Origin: G963663315 sp965116335
GTDB taxonomy: Bacteria > Pseudomonadota > Gammaproteobacteria > Arenicellales > Poriferihabitantaceae
Direction: 5' to 3'
Assembly (NCBI GenBank): GCA_965116335.1
Contig: OZ220677.1
Coordinates: 1,984,001-2,048,000 of the forward strand
DNA length: 64,000 nucleotides
Translations under genes and position numbers: made by a program
In this document: one piece after another, positions 16,032 through 25,634 of the stretch
How the letters are laid out: the number at the start of each line of letters is the position of its first letter
Position numbering within the stretch: the first letter of the stretch is position 1
Notes under the pieces: generated by a model
The model's database searches: none
The model's input: the letters and a program-made list of their open reading frames with translations, nothing else
What the model was told of the DNA's origin: nothing

Positions 16032-18175
16032 TGGCTCACCGCCTGGATCCACTATTACGGCCCGGGTCGATAGCGCTGGTAGGCGCGTCCGGCCGACCGG
16101 ACAGCCCCGGCCGGGTGCTCGCGGATATGGTGATTAACTCCGCCTGGCGCGGAGCGGTTTACCCGATCAATCCGGGATATGAGTCATTGTTTGGCGTCCG
16201 TTGCTATCCGGACCTCGACTCGTTGCCCGAAACGGTGGAACACGCTGCGCTCGCCGTCTCCAACGAAAGACTGGAACAGGCCCTGCGAGACGCTATCCGG
16301 CACGGAGTTCGGGCGGTGACAATTTACTCCAGCTGTATCCTGGAAAATGATACCGACCCCCCGTTACGCACCAGGATTTCAAATCTGGCGAAGCAGGCCG
16401 GAATTGCCATTTGCGGAGGCAATGGCATGGGCTTTTACAACCTCTCCGATGCCCTCTATGCGGGGCTCTTCCCGATGAACAGGGACCGCTACCACGATTT
16501 GACTGGTGGCATCAGTTTTATCGCTCAATCGGGCTCCGCTTTTGCCGTGCTGGCGCACAATGGCTGTCGCCTGAAATTCAATCTTTGTGTTTCCTGTGGC
16601 AACGAACTGGTGACCACCGTGGCCGACTATATGGATTGGTCGTTATCGCGTCCCGACACCCGGGTGATTGCCCTGTTTCTGGAAACCGTGCGTGAACCGA
16701 AGGCGTTTACCAACGCGCTGGAACGAGCCATGCAACTGGACATCCCGGTGGTTGTGATGAAAGTCGGTAAATCGCCTCTTGGCGCCCGCATGGCAAAAAC
16801 GCATACCGGCGCCATCGCTGGCAATCATGCCGCTTATGAAGCCGTATTTGATCGTTACAATGTGATCGAAGTCAGCGACTTCAATGAAATGGGGGCCACG
16901 CTGATGATGTTTCAATCCGGTCGCCGGGCTGGCGCTGGTGAGTTGGCTACAATTCAGGAATCGGGCGGATTGATGGAACTGGTGGCGGATATTGCCTGTG
17001 ATCTTGGAATCCGGTTTGCTCCGATAAGTGAAAACACCAAAGCAGCACTCCGGGAGAACCTGGAACCGGGGCTTACCGCCGATAATCCACTGGATGCCTG
17101 GGGCTCAAATCATGATTTCGAGAACCGCTTCTATCGGTGCATGTCCGCCATGATGCGCGACCCAGCCGTCAGTGTGGGCCTGTTCTTCTCCAATTTTCGC
17201 GATCACTACTACCTGTCCGAGGCATTTTATCGACTGATGATCCGGGTGGCCGGGGAAACCGACAAACCGGTCGCGATGGCGAACTGCCACACCGATATTG
17301 ACAACCCGGACCTGTGTGCCAGAGCCAGTGAGGTGGGGATTCCCTTGCTGGACGGCACCCGGCCGTCGCTGCTGGCGGTCAGGCACCTGCTGACCTACCG
17401 CAACCGGCGAAAAGACTGGTGCCCACAGACTCCGGCCCTGCTTCCCGATACCGGGAAAGTGAATAAATGGAAAAAAATCCTGACCCCACAGTCCGGGACC
17501 ACTCTGAGTGAGTGGCAGGCCATGCAGTTATTTGCTGATTTCGACATCAGTACGCCGCGGTGTCGCAGCGCACAAAACCGGGGCGAAGTGCTGCAGGCGG
17601 CAGCAGAACTCAGCTTTCCGCTGGCCCTGAAAACGGCCGCAAGCGGAGTCACACACAAGAGTGATCAAGGCGGTGTGATCCCCCATATCACCGACACACA
17701 GGAGTTGGAGCGGGCATACGCAACCCTGTCAAAACGTCTCGGTAACCAGGTACTGGTATCCGAAATGGCGGCGCCGGGAACCGAGGTCGGGCTGGGAATG
17801 GTCAACGACCCCCAGTTCGGCCCATTCATCATGGTTGCAGCCGGAGGGGTTCTGATCGAGTTGATCTCGGACTCTCAGATTGCGCTTGCGCCGGTGACTC
17901 CGGCCAGGGCGGAACAGATGATCGCCTCCCTGAAAATAGCGAGGCTAATCGACGGCATGCGCGGCAACCCACGCGGCGACCGACGCGCCCTGATCGAGAC
18001 GATTGTCCGCTTGTCCGGTCTGGCTTACGCCCTGCGGGAAGTTATATCGGAAATTGACATCAATCCGGTCATTGTCAATCAGGCCGGAGCCTGGGCGGTG
18101 GATGGACTGGTTTCGGTATCCGATTCCAGCCAGGCCAGCAGCAATTTCTCAAACCGGGAAACAGCTTGTGCATAG
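16031..18175 (+). CDS. NDP-forming acyl-CoA synthetase (acetate-CoA ligase family)
   Basis: 714-aa single-chain enzyme combining the alpha and beta parts of ADP-forming acyl-CoA synthetases: carboxylic acid + CoA + ATP to acyl-CoA + ADP + Pi. Residues 1 to about 130 form the CoA-binding Rossmann domain (SIALVGASGRPDSPG). The middle is succinyl-CoA-ligase-like and contains KTHTGAIAGNHAAYEAVF. The C-terminal part is an ATP-grasp domain (FPLALKTAASGVTHKSDQGG, then LREVISEIDINPVIV). Substrate unknown. The last 97 bp overlap the lipB gene tail to tail. Confidence 0.88.
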   Translation: MAHRLDPLLRPGSIALVGASGRPDSPGRVLADMVINSAWRGAVYPINPGYESLFGVRCYPDLDSLPETVEHAALAVSNERLEQALRDAIRHGVRAVTIYSSCILENDTDPPLRTRISNLAKQAGIAICGGNGMGFYNLSDALYAGLFPMNRDRYHDLTGGISFIAQSGSAFAVLAHNGCRLKFNLCVSCGNELVTTVADYMDWSLSRPDTRVIALFLETVREPKAFTNALERAMQLDIPVVVMKVGKSPLGARMAKTHTGAIAGNHAAYEAVFDRYNVIEVSDFNEMGATLMMFQSGRRAGAGELATIQESGGLMELVADIACDLGIRFAPISENTKAALRENLEPGLTADNPLDAWGSNHDFENRFYRCMSAMMRDPAVSVGLFFSNFRDHYYLSEAFYRLMIRVAGETDKPVAMANCHTDIDNPDLCARASEVGIPLLDGTRPSLLAVRHLLTYRNRRKDWCPQTPALLPDTGKVNKWKKILTPQSGTTLSEWQAMQLFADFDISTPRCRSAQNRGEVLQAAAELSFPLALKTAASGVTHKSDQGGVIPHITDTQELERAYATLSKRLGNQVLVSEMAAPGTEVGLGMVNDPQFGPFIMVAAGGVLIELISDSQIALAPVTPARAEQMIASLKIARLIDGMRGNPRGDRRALIETIVRLSGLAYALREVISEIDINPVIVNQAGAWAVDGLVSVSDSSQASSNFSNRETACA

Positions 18176-18726
18176 TCTGCGTCGCCGACATGATCGGACA
18201 ATCGGGTCACGCACAGATTCTCAATGCCACATGGGGTGATCCAGTTGTACGGAGTCAGGTCGGCATCAATGTTGATGCTGAGGCCGTGATAACAGTATCC
18301 TCGTGAGAACCGAAGTCCCAGGGCCGCAATTTTCCTGCCTCCTACATACACGCCGGGAGCACCGGCCTGACGCATTCCCGGTACGCCCCAGCCATCCAGA
18401 AAGTCAATAGTTACCTGCTCCAGAGCACTGACCAGTGCTCTCGGGCCGACATTCATCTTGCGCACGCCCAGCAACAGATAGATGATCAGCTGCCCCGGTC
18501 CATGCCAGGTCATCAGCCCACCCCGATCGGTATGCACAACCGGGATATGGCGACCCGCCGGAGACGGCAGATCATGACAGCGAACCCCCTGAGTATACAC
18601 CGGATGGTGCTGCAAAAACCAGATTTGATCCCGGCTCCCAGCCTCCCGGGTACGGGTAAATTCAACCATTTCCCGCCAGATTTCCTGGTAATCACACACC
18701 CCTCTATGTCGGATAACCGGACTCAT
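18079..18726 (-). CDS. lipB: lipoyl(octanoyl) transferase LipB
   Basis: 215-aa cytoplasmic enzyme that moves octanoyl groups from acyl carrier protein to lipoyl domains, the first step in making lipoate for enzymes such as the 2-oxoglutarate dehydrogenase encoded at 43-48 kb. Visible motifs are VHTDRGGLMTWHGPGQL (substrate pocket), the catalytic lysine in VGGRKIAALGLR and the catalytic cysteine in WITPCGIENL. The length is normal, with a C-terminal tail of about 20 residues that overlaps the 3' end of the acyl-CoA synthetase gene. It follows ybeD on the same strand, the classical gammaproteobacterial order. Confidence 0.95.
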   Translation of the reverse strand: MSPVIRHRGVCDYQEIWREMVEFTRTREAGSRDQIWFLQHHPVYTQGVRCHDLPSPAGRHIPVVHTDRGGLMTWHGPGQLIIYLLLGVRKMNVGPRALVSALEQVTIDFLDGWGVPGMRQAGAPGVYVGGRKIAALGLRFSRGYCYHGLSINIDADLTPYNWITPCGIENLCVTRLSDHVGDADYAQAVSRFEKLLLAWLESDTETSPSTAQAPA

Positions 18727-18756
18727 TTCAGCTAAATTATCGAATACCGACCCGGA

Positions 18757-19029
18757 TCAAATCACCATCAGCACCTCAGGATGCGAGGAAAGATAGCGAT
18801 ACAGTTGATCCATCTGCTGCCGACCTGAGGCCCGGATCCGGCAACTGAAGGAATGATATTTCCCGTGTTTGCTTTGCTTTTGATGGATACTCTCCAGGTC
18901 ATCCGGCAAGATGGATTGCAGCAGCACATCGCGCACCAGCTCGAGATTGTTCTCCCGGGCAGACAGAAATATCTTTACGTCGATGAAGCAGGGGAATGCC
19001 AACCCCTGCGGACTCTCACTTGCAGCCAA
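18757..19029 (-). CDS. ybeD: YbeD family protein (DUF493)
   Basis: 90-aa ACT-like ferredoxin-fold protein of the DUF493/YbeD family (FPCFIDVKIFLSARENN, HGKYHSFSCRIRASGRQQMD, YRYLSSHPEVLMVI). Its biochemical role is unknown; it has been proposed to help regulate lipoate metabolism because it sits next to lipB. Here too it lies 30 bp upstream of lipB on the same strand, so they are probably co-transcribed. Confidence 0.92.
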   Translation of the reverse strand: MAASESPQGLAFPCFIDVKIFLSARENNLELVRDVLLQSILPDDLESIHQKQSKHGKYHSFSCRIRASGRQQMDQLYRYLSSHPEVLMVI

Positions 19030-19210
19030 CCGTGTCCCCCACGTTTTCCTGTTATATGACCGACCTGCATCCGCTGAAGCCAGTCATTTCATTCTAGCAT
19101 AACCGGCAACCGGACACAGATATGCAACGGGTACAACGCAACAGGTATAATCGCCTGCCAGCCAACCACAGTGAACAATCCGGTGTCATTCACGATGCAG
19201 GGCAATCAGC

Positions 19211-20440
19211 ATGAAATTTGAAGGCATGACTCGCCCCTTGTCCATTCAGGATGCCAGGAAACTGGCGCTTCACTCCCAAAAGGTATTAACCACCAACCGG
19301 AGAGGCCAGGCGATGAGTGCCACCCTGGATGCCATAGAGCACCTCGGTTATGTCCAGATCGACACTATTTCCGTCATACAACGAGCCCATCATCACACGC
19401 TGTGGGTACGCAATCCGCGCTATCGGCTGGAGCATCTTGATCAATTGATGCGACAAGGCAGAATCTTTGAATACTGGTCTCACGCAGCCGCTTTTCTGCC
19501 GATCAGCGATTACCGATTCACCCTGCCGGCAAAGCGCGAGTTCGCCAACGGTAAACGCTGGTGGTACGACTGTGATCCCCGAGTAAAGCGCCAGATACTG
19601 GATCGGATTACTCAGGAAGGCCCCTTGCAGTCAAGAGATTTTCAGAATCCCGGCTACAAACGACTGTCAATGTGGCAGCACAAGCCCGCCAAAATGGCGC
19701 TGGAGCGACTGTTTATGGAAGGTCGGCTGATGGTGGTTCGGCGGGAAGGCTTCCAGAAGGTATATGACCTTGCAGAACGGGTATTGCCCGACCAGGTTGA
19801 TATTGAAATGCCGACTCACGATGAATACCTGCGTCACCTGATACTACGCTATCTGAAAGCCCATGGTTATGGCAGCGCATCAGAAATAGCCTGGCTCCGG
19901 GACGGCCTGAAACCAGCCATCCAGACTGCACTCATGAATCTGGCCGAGAATGGCGAGGTCGTACCGGTGCACATCACCGGCAAAAAATCAGAGCCTGCTC
20001 TGTTTGCCTTGCCGGATTATCCCGCTCTTCTCAACAAACCTCTACCCAGATCCAGAGTGCGAATTTTATCTCCGTTCGATAATCTGGTGATCCAGAGAAA
20101 GAGAATAAACACCCTGTTCGACTATGACTATTCCATCGAATGTTACGTCCCGAAAGCAAAACGGAAATACGGCTATTTTTGCTTGCCTGTGTTGTGGGAT
20201 GGTGATCTGGTGGCGCGTATGGACTGCAAGGCGGACCGGTCATCGAGTGCCCTGATCATCAGGAATATCGCGCTGGAGCGCCGTATCAACCGGATGGACG
20301 CTTTCCATACGGGTTTCGCCAGCGCATTGACCGAATTCATGACATTCAACCAGTGCCACAGTCTGACTCTGGAGAAAATACCCGACCCCGGACTGCGAAG
20401 CGTACTCGACCGCACGCTCGCATCCGTGATCCGGCACTAA
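19211..20440 (+). CDS. ycaQ: YcaQ-type winged-helix DNA glycosylase
   Basis: 409-aa protein of the HTH_42 superfamily. E. coli YcaQ unhooks DNA interstrand crosslinks and excises N7-alkylguanines using a Q-X-D motif; the same motif is seen here in LGYVQIDTISVIQRAHHHTL (near residues 46-65), followed by FEYWSHAAAFLP. The winged-helix repeats and the SIECYVPKAKRKYGYFCLPV segment fit full-length members. It stands alone in its operon apart from the EamA transporter gene, which starts 9 bp after its stop. Confidence 0.88.
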   Translation: MKFEGMTRPLSIQDARKLALHSQKVLTTNRRGQAMSATLDAIEHLGYVQIDTISVIQRAHHHTLWVRNPRYRLEHLDQLMRQGRIFEYWSHAAAFLPISDYRFTLPAKREFANGKRWWYDCDPRVKRQILDRITQEGPLQSRDFQNPGYKRLSMWQHKPAKMALERLFMEGRLMVVRREGFQKVYDLAERVLPDQVDIEMPTHDEYLRHLILRYLKAHGYGSASEIAWLRDGLKPAIQTALMNLAENGEVVPVHITGKKSEPALFALPDYPALLNKPLPRSRVRILSPFDNLVIQRKRINTLFDYDYSIECYVPKAKRKYGYFCLPVLWDGDLVARMDCKADRSSSALIIRNIALERRINRMDAFHTGFASALTEFMTFNQCHSLTLEKIPDPGLRSVLDRTLASVIRH

Positions 20441-20449
20441 GGGCCGCCT

Positions 20450-21325
20450 GTGTTCCGCTCCCTGTCAACGCATAGCAAGGGAATCATCATCACTGCCCTG
20501 GGAGTGATCATGATTAGTCCCGACGGATTGCTGAATCGGTTGATTAGTGCCGATGCGCTGACGATTACGTTCTTCCGGGGATTATTTTACGGTTTCGGTA
20601 TGTTGCTGGCGCTGGCGGTGCACTATCGAACCCGGATAATTGCGGCGCTGTTTGGCATCGGCTGGCCGGGAGTCTGTCTCGCGGTACTGTATTTCGTTGG
20701 CAACCTCAGTTTCATTTACTCGATAACCCATACCGCGGTGGCCAATACCCTGTTCATTATCAGTACCACGCCCCTGTTCGCGGCGCTGATATCGTGGTGG
20801 ATATTCAAGGAACAGGTAATGCGCCGCACCTGGATCGCGATATTCGTCGCCGCGGCAGGAATCGCTATCATTTGCTCCGGCAAAAGCATCATGCCGAACG
20901 CATGGCTGGGCAATGTCGCAGGACTGTTTGCCGCGCTCACTCTGGCGACCAGCTTCACCGTGGTTTCAAAGAACCGGAGCCGTGATCTGCTACCCTCATT
21001 CGTATTCGGCGGTTTTTTATCCGCCCTGGTTCTGTTCCCTTTCGTATCCCCGGCGCAGACCTCCGCCAGTGATTTGAAATACCTGTTTCTGATGGGCTTC
21101 GTAATGCTGCCAGTAGCGGCCAGCCTGATGTTTATCGGCCCCCGATATATCAGCGCGCCCGAAGTCAGCCTGATGATGCTGCTCGAATCCATCTTCGGAC
21201 CACTCTGGGTCTGGTTCGCGCTCAACGAACATCCCGGCAATCTGACTCTGGCAGGTGGCGCGGTCGTATTGATCACCCTGGTTGTACATGGCTGGCTCGG
21301 CATCCGCGAAAAACGTCATAAATAA
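20450..21325 (+). CDS. DMT-superfamily (EamA) transporter
   Basis: 291-aa inner-membrane protein with about ten hydrophobic helices in two EamA repeats. The first repeat ends in ALISWWIFKEQVMRRTWIAI and the second in MMLLESIFGPLWVWFALNEH, both typical of drug/metabolite exporters. Substrate unknown. Its start lies 9 bp after ycaQ, so the two are probably co-transcribed. The stop at 21323-21325 is followed directly by the promoter of the defence operon. Confidence 0.85.
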   Translation: MFRSLSTHSKGIIITALGVIMISPDGLLNRLISADALTITFFRGLFYGFGMLLALAVHYRTRIIAALFGIGWPGVCLAVLYFVGNLSFIYSITHTAVANTLFIISTTPLFAALISWWIFKEQVMRRTWIAIFVAAAGIAIICSGKSIMPNAWLGNVAGLFAALTLATSFTVVSKNRSRDLLPSFVFGGFLSALVLFPFVSPAQTSASDLKYLFLMGFVMLPVAASLMFIGPRYISAPEVSLMMLLESIFGPLWVWFALNEHPGNLTLAGGAVVLITLVVHGWLGIREKRHK

Positions 21326-21344
21326 CCGGATGGCAAAAGAGGGC

Positions 21345-21419
21345 TTGACTCTGGATTTATCATTATATAAACTTTACCCGTATTGTTTTTATAACCATAT
21401 TCATACTGAAAATCCAGAG
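21345..21419 (+). promoter_or_regulatory. promoter and probable operator of the WYL-hsd operon
   Basis: A -35 box TTGACT (21345-21350) is followed by TATAAA at 21366-21371 (15-bp spacer) or TAAACT at 21368-21373 (17-bp spacer). A perfect 10-bp inverted repeat, ctctggattt at 21349-21358 and aaatccagag at 21410-21419, overlaps the -35 box and the sequence just before the ribosome site of the WYL gene. CapW/BrxR-type repressors are known to bind inverted repeats at their own promoters, so this is the natural operator candidate. Confidence 0.65.
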
Positions 21420-21435
21420 GGAATAAAGCTACAAA

Positions 21436-22242
21436 ATGCGTTGGGGCGTAGAGAAACGATTGGAGTTTATTGAGTTCCGGCTCTTCTGGGAGGGGAGTAT
21501 CAATCGTGCGGATATTGCAGACCAGTTTGGCGTTTCCATGCCCCAGGCATCCAAGGACTTTGCGCTCTATACCGATAGGGCACCGGATAACATGGTATAT
21601 GACAAAAGCGCGAAGCGCTATCTCGCGGCTCCCGGCTATAAGCCTGTCTTTCTGGAACCTCGCGCCGATACTTACCTGTCCCGATTGCAGGCTGGCACTT
21701 CTTCTTTACCGATTCCATGCCGACATGTAAAAGTCGAGGTACTTCGCCCCATTTTAATCGCGATACGCAACCAGCGCTCAATTAAAATTGAATACCAGTC
21801 CATGAACAGGCATCGCCCCGCGCCACAATGGCGCTGGATCACCCCGCACGCTCTCGCCGACGACGGCCTGCGCTGGCACGCCCGCGCCTGGTGTCACGTT
21901 GATTGCAAGTTCAAGGACTTTATCCTGTCACGGTGCCTGCAAGTGCAGGGCCAGGACAAACCAGCCGCTAAACCGGAAGCCGATCGGCTGTGGCACGAGG
22001 TTTTTCAGGTGATTCTGATTCCCAATCCTGTACTCGGCAAAGCACAGCAGGCTATTATCGCGCAAGACTACGGAATGATGGATGGCGAGGTAGCAGTGCC
22101 AGTACGAAAGGCGCTTCTCTATTACTTCCAGAAGCGCCTGCGTCTGGATATCGCCGATCGTGTGGATCGGGCGAATGAAACCCCGGTAATCATCGCGAAT
22201 CAAGCCGACTTTGATGGTGCCCTGACAGAAGCCATGTCATGA
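21436..22242 (+). CDS. WYL-domain transcriptional regulator, CapW/BrxR type
   Basis: 268-aa DNA-binding regulator. The N-terminal winged helix (RADIADQFGVSMPQASKDFA, residues 24-43) is followed by a WYL domain (RSIKIEYQSMNR, RWITPHALADDGLRWHARAW, KDFILSRCLQV) and a C-terminal dimerisation segment. This layout matches CapW and BrxR, repressors that hold phage-defence operons silent and release them on a damage or nucleic-acid signal. It is the first gene of the operon and overlaps hsdR by four bases (ATGA at 22239-22242). The ligand is unknown. Confidence 0.85.
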   Translation: MRWGVEKRLEFIEFRLFWEGSINRADIADQFGVSMPQASKDFALYTDRAPDNMVYDKSAKRYLAAPGYKPVFLEPRADTYLSRLQAGTSSLPIPCRHVKVEVLRPILIAIRNQRSIKIEYQSMNRHRPAPQWRWITPHALADDGLRWHARAWCHVDCKFKDFILSRCLQVQGQDKPAAKPEADRLWHEVFQVILIPNPVLGKAQQAIIAQDYGMMDGEVAVPVRKALLYYFQKRLRLDIADRVDRANETPVIIANQADFDGALTEAMS

Positions 22243-25200
22243 AGTCGGAAAATTTTGAAATCCTGCGTAACGAATGGCCTGCGCTCGCTGAGTTGGGCGG
22301 CTTCGCTGAAGCCTACGCGCACACTGACCCGGCGAGTGCTCTGGTTAAACTGAGGCTCTTTTCAGAAGTCCTGACCAAACACATTTATTGTGCCCTGCGC
22401 CTGTCGCAACCTGACCACTCCACTCTGATTGACTTACTACAAGATTCAGACTTCTCCGCGGTCACGCCGAAGGTTGTGCTCGACAAGCTCCATGCGTTGC
22501 GTATTCACGGTAACAAGGCTGCACACGGAGAGCGAACCACATCCCAAAGTGCTCTATGGCTCCTGAAAGAAGCCCACGACCTCTCACGCTGGTTATCTGT
22601 ACGCTTCGGGAACAGCGAAGCCAGAGAGATAGCCGCCTTCATCCAACCCCATCCACCACACGCAAAACAAAAGCATGAACGGCGCAGGTTTCTTGAGAAA
22701 ATCGCTGCCCAGGAAGCGCAGATGGAATCCCTTCTGAGTGAGCTTGAAGGGGCGCGACAACAGGACACCGAAGCCGAGGGAGAAACAAGTGACCTGAAAG
22801 ACCTGAAAACGAAGGCAGACACAGCCGCCACCGAGCTTGGGTTTGATGAGGCAACCACACGCACACGACTCATCGACAGCCAGTTGGCAAGCGCTCACTG
22901 GGACGTTGACGCTGGTGGAAACAGCACTGCCGAGGTTGGCAAGGAGATCAAGGTTCAGAATCAGCCTACAAAATCCGGCATCGGTTATGCGGACTACGTC
23001 CTGTGGGACGACAACGGCAACCCGCTGGCCGTCATCGAGGCGAAAAAGACCTCGGTTGACGCGAACCGTGGCCGGGCGCAAGCCAAAATTTATGCCGATG
23101 GCCTGGAGGCTGAGTATAAACACCGTCCGGTGATCTTCTACACAAACGGGTTCGAGATATGGATATGGGATGATGCACAGGATTTACCGCCACGCAAACT
23201 CTACGGCTTCTATTCCAGGGATAGCCTCCAGCATCTCAACTACCAGCGCACAGCACGCAAGCCGCTCGACACCCTCGAAATCAACAAAGAAATTGTTGAT
23301 CGTCTCTACCAGATCGAAGCCATCAAGCGGGTTACCGAGCGTTTTACGGACAAGCGCCGCAAGGCATTGATCGTACTGGCAACCGGCACCGGGAAAACCC
23401 GTGTTGCCATCGCCTTGACCGACCTCATGATACGTGCAGGCTGGGTCAAACGGGTGCTGTTCCTGTGCGACCGCCGTGAACTGCGAAAGCAGGCGAAGAA
23501 TGCTTTTGGTGAGTTTCTCTGTGAACCGATACGTATCGTTTCTTCGCGGATTAAATCCGATACCAACGAGCGAATCTTCCTGGCCACCTATCCGGCAATG
23601 CAGAAAGTTTTTCAGTCTTTCGATTCGGGGTTTTTCGATCTCATCATTGCCGATGAGTCACATCGCAGCATCTACAATGTATACCGCGATATGTTTAAAT
23701 ACTTCGACTGCCACCAGATCGGCCTGACAGCGACGCCGGTTGACTTCGTTACGCGCAGCACATTCGAGCTTTTTGGCTGCGAGGGTCAACTGCCAACGGC
23801 CAATTATCCTCTCGAGGATGCGGTTGATGACGATTATCTGGTGCCGTTTGAAGTCTTTGAACATACGACACAGTTTCTGCGCGAAGGCATAAATCTGGAC
23901 ACCCTGACCAGAGATCAGATTGAACAAATTGAGGAACAGGGAGAAGACCCGGCACAGTACGACTTCTCACCCCGCCAGGTCGACAAGGCCATCTACAACA
24001 AGGACACCAATCGCGCGATTCTGAGAAACTTGATGGAAAACGGGCTGCGCGATGCGACCGGACAGCTTCCCGGCAAGAGCATCTTCTTCGCGCGCAACCA
24101 TCAGCATGCCATCCTGCTGTGCCAGCTGTTTGACGAAATGTACCCGCAATATGGCGGTAAATTCTGTCAGGTGATCGACAACTATTGCCCACGCGCTGAA
24201 CAACTGATAGATGATTTCAAAGGCAAGGGGACGAACGACGACCTGACGGTCGCGATCTCAGTCGATATGCTCGATACCGGCATCGACATCCCGGAAATCC
24301 TGAATCTTGTTTTTGCTAAACCAGTAAAATCTCCGGTCAAATTTTGGCAAATGATCGGACGCGGCACGCGGCTTTGCCTGGATTTGTTCGGTCCGGGACA
24401 AAAAAAGACGGTTTTCCGCATCTTCGACCACTGGGGGAATTTTGAGCGCTTTGAGATGGGCTACCAACCCGCCGCACCCGTCCACAACAAGTCTTTGACT
24501 CAGTCCGTGTTCGAGGAGCGTCTGACGCTGGCAGAGACTGCCCTGCAAAAAAGCCAGCCCGACCTGTTCGACAAGATAATTGCGCTCATCGGCGCTGATA
24601 TTGAGGCATTGCCCGAGCAATCAATCGCCGTTCGCGAGAAGTGGCGGGAAAAGCGCTTACTGTCTGCAATCGGCACCCTCAGAGCTTTCGCGCCAGCGAC
24701 AGTAATCCGGCTTCGACAAGAGATTGCGCCACTCATGCAGTGGCGAAACATCAGGGGGTACGGCGATGCGTATGCGTTCGACTTGCTGATCGCACAGATG
24801 CAAAACGCACTGTTGCGAGGTTCCGGCCAATTATCTGATCTCAAGATTAAATTTATGGATCGCATGACCGCATTGCAGATGCACCTCAATCCGGTGCGCG
24901 AGAAAGCGGGCATGATCGGGCGCGTCAAATCGGATGAATTCTGGGACAGCGTTACCGCGCTGAAACTCGAAGAGGCGCGTATTGCGCTACGCGAGATCAT
25001 GCACCATCGCGAGCGTGACTATGGACAATCCTTGCCGCCCAAGCGAGTCGATATTACCGAGGATACTTCAAAAATCCGGTACAACCACCGACCAACGAAC
25101 CTGAAATCCGTAGACATGAAGGCTTGGCAGCAGACTGTCGAGGCGGAACTGAAAAAACACTTCGAGACCAACCCAACGCTCAGGAAGATACAATCCGATG

Positions 25201-25634
25201 AGCCGGTTTCAGAATCAGACCTCAATGCACTGGCCTCACTAATCCTGACTCAAAGCCCGAACGCGAGCCGCGATATTCTGCAAGAATTTTTCAGCGGCAC
25301 GGCAGACCAGCTTCAGTCCGAAATTCGCGCGATCATCGGTATGGATGCTAACGTGGTGATGGAGAAGTTCAGCAATTTCGCACGCTCACATCCGACACTG
25401 ACGGCCAAGCAAACACGCTTCCTGGCACTGCTGCAGAATCATATTGCACGCCACGGTCCCATCACCGTTGAGCGACTCTATGATACGCCCTTCACTCTGG
25501 TGGATGCGGACGGCCTCGATGGCGTATTCGAGAATGAAACCGAAGTGAACGATCTGCTTGATCTGGTTCGGTCTTTGAACCACCTGCTGGAAGGCACTAT
25601 GACACAAACACAACCGAAAGGCGTTGATATATGA
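22239..25634 (+). CDS. hsdR: type I restriction enzyme subunit R
   Basis: 1131-aa motor and nuclease subunit of a type I R-M complex. The N-terminal 125 residues form a DUF4145-like helical domain. The nuclease centre lies near residue 250 (GYADYVLWDDNGNPLAVIEAKK: D...E-A-K). The helicase has Walker A ATGTGKTR near 381-388, DESH near 472 and TATP near 500, then the second RecA domain with MIGRGTRL. The last 170 residues resemble the EcoEI HsdR C-terminal domain. The protein is full length without frameshifts. It overlaps the regulator and hsdM genes by ATGA, so synthesis is coupled. Confidence 0.95.
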   Translation: MKSENFEILRNEWPALAELGGFAEAYAHTDPASALVKLRLFSEVLTKHIYCALRLSQPDHSTLIDLLQDSDFSAVTPKVVLDKLHALRIHGNKAAHGERTTSQSALWLLKEAHDLSRWLSVRFGNSEAREIAAFIQPHPPHAKQKHERRRFLEKIAAQEAQMESLLSELEGARQQDTEAEGETSDLKDLKTKADTAATELGFDEATTRTRLIDSQLASAHWDVDAGGNSTAEVGKEIKVQNQPTKSGIGYADYVLWDDNGNPLAVIEAKKTSVDANRGRAQAKIYADGLEAEYKHRPVIFYTNGFEIWIWDDAQDLPPRKLYGFYSRDSLQHLNYQRTARKPLDTLEINKEIVDRLYQIEAIKRVTERFTDKRRKALIVLATGTGKTRVAIALTDLMIRAGWVKRVLFLCDRRELRKQAKNAFGEFLCEPIRIVSSRIKSDTNERIFLATYPAMQKVFQSFDSGFFDLIIADESHRSIYNVYRDMFKYFDCHQIGLTATPVDFVTRSTFELFGCEGQLPTANYPLEDAVDDDYLVPFEVFEHTTQFLREGINLDTLTRDQIEQIEEQGEDPAQYDFSPRQVDKAIYNKDTNRAILRNLMENGLRDATGQLPGKSIFFARNHQHAILLCQLFDEMYPQYGGKFCQVIDNYCPRAEQLIDDFKGKGTNDDLTVAISVDMLDTGIDIPEILNLVFAKPVKSPVKFWQMIGRGTRLCLDLFGPGQKKTVFRIFDHWGNFERFEMGYQPAAPVHNKSLTQSVFEERLTLAETALQKSQPDLFDKIIALIGADIEALPEQSIAVREKWREKRLLSAIGTLRAFAPATVIRLRQEIAPLMQWRNIRGYGDAYAFDLLIAQMQNALLRGSGQLSDLKIKFMDRMTALQMHLNPVREKAGMIGRVKSDEFWDSVTALKLEEARIALREIMHHRERDYGQSLPPKRVDITEDTSKIRYNHRPTNLKSVDMKAWQQTVEAELKKHFETNPTLRKIQSDEPVSESDLNALASLILTQSPNASRDILQEFFSGTADQLQSEIRAIIGMDANVVMEKFSNFARSHPTLTAKQTRFLALLQNHIARHGPITVERLYDTPFTLVDADGLDGVFENETEVNDLLDLVRSLNHLLEGTMTQTQPKGVDI

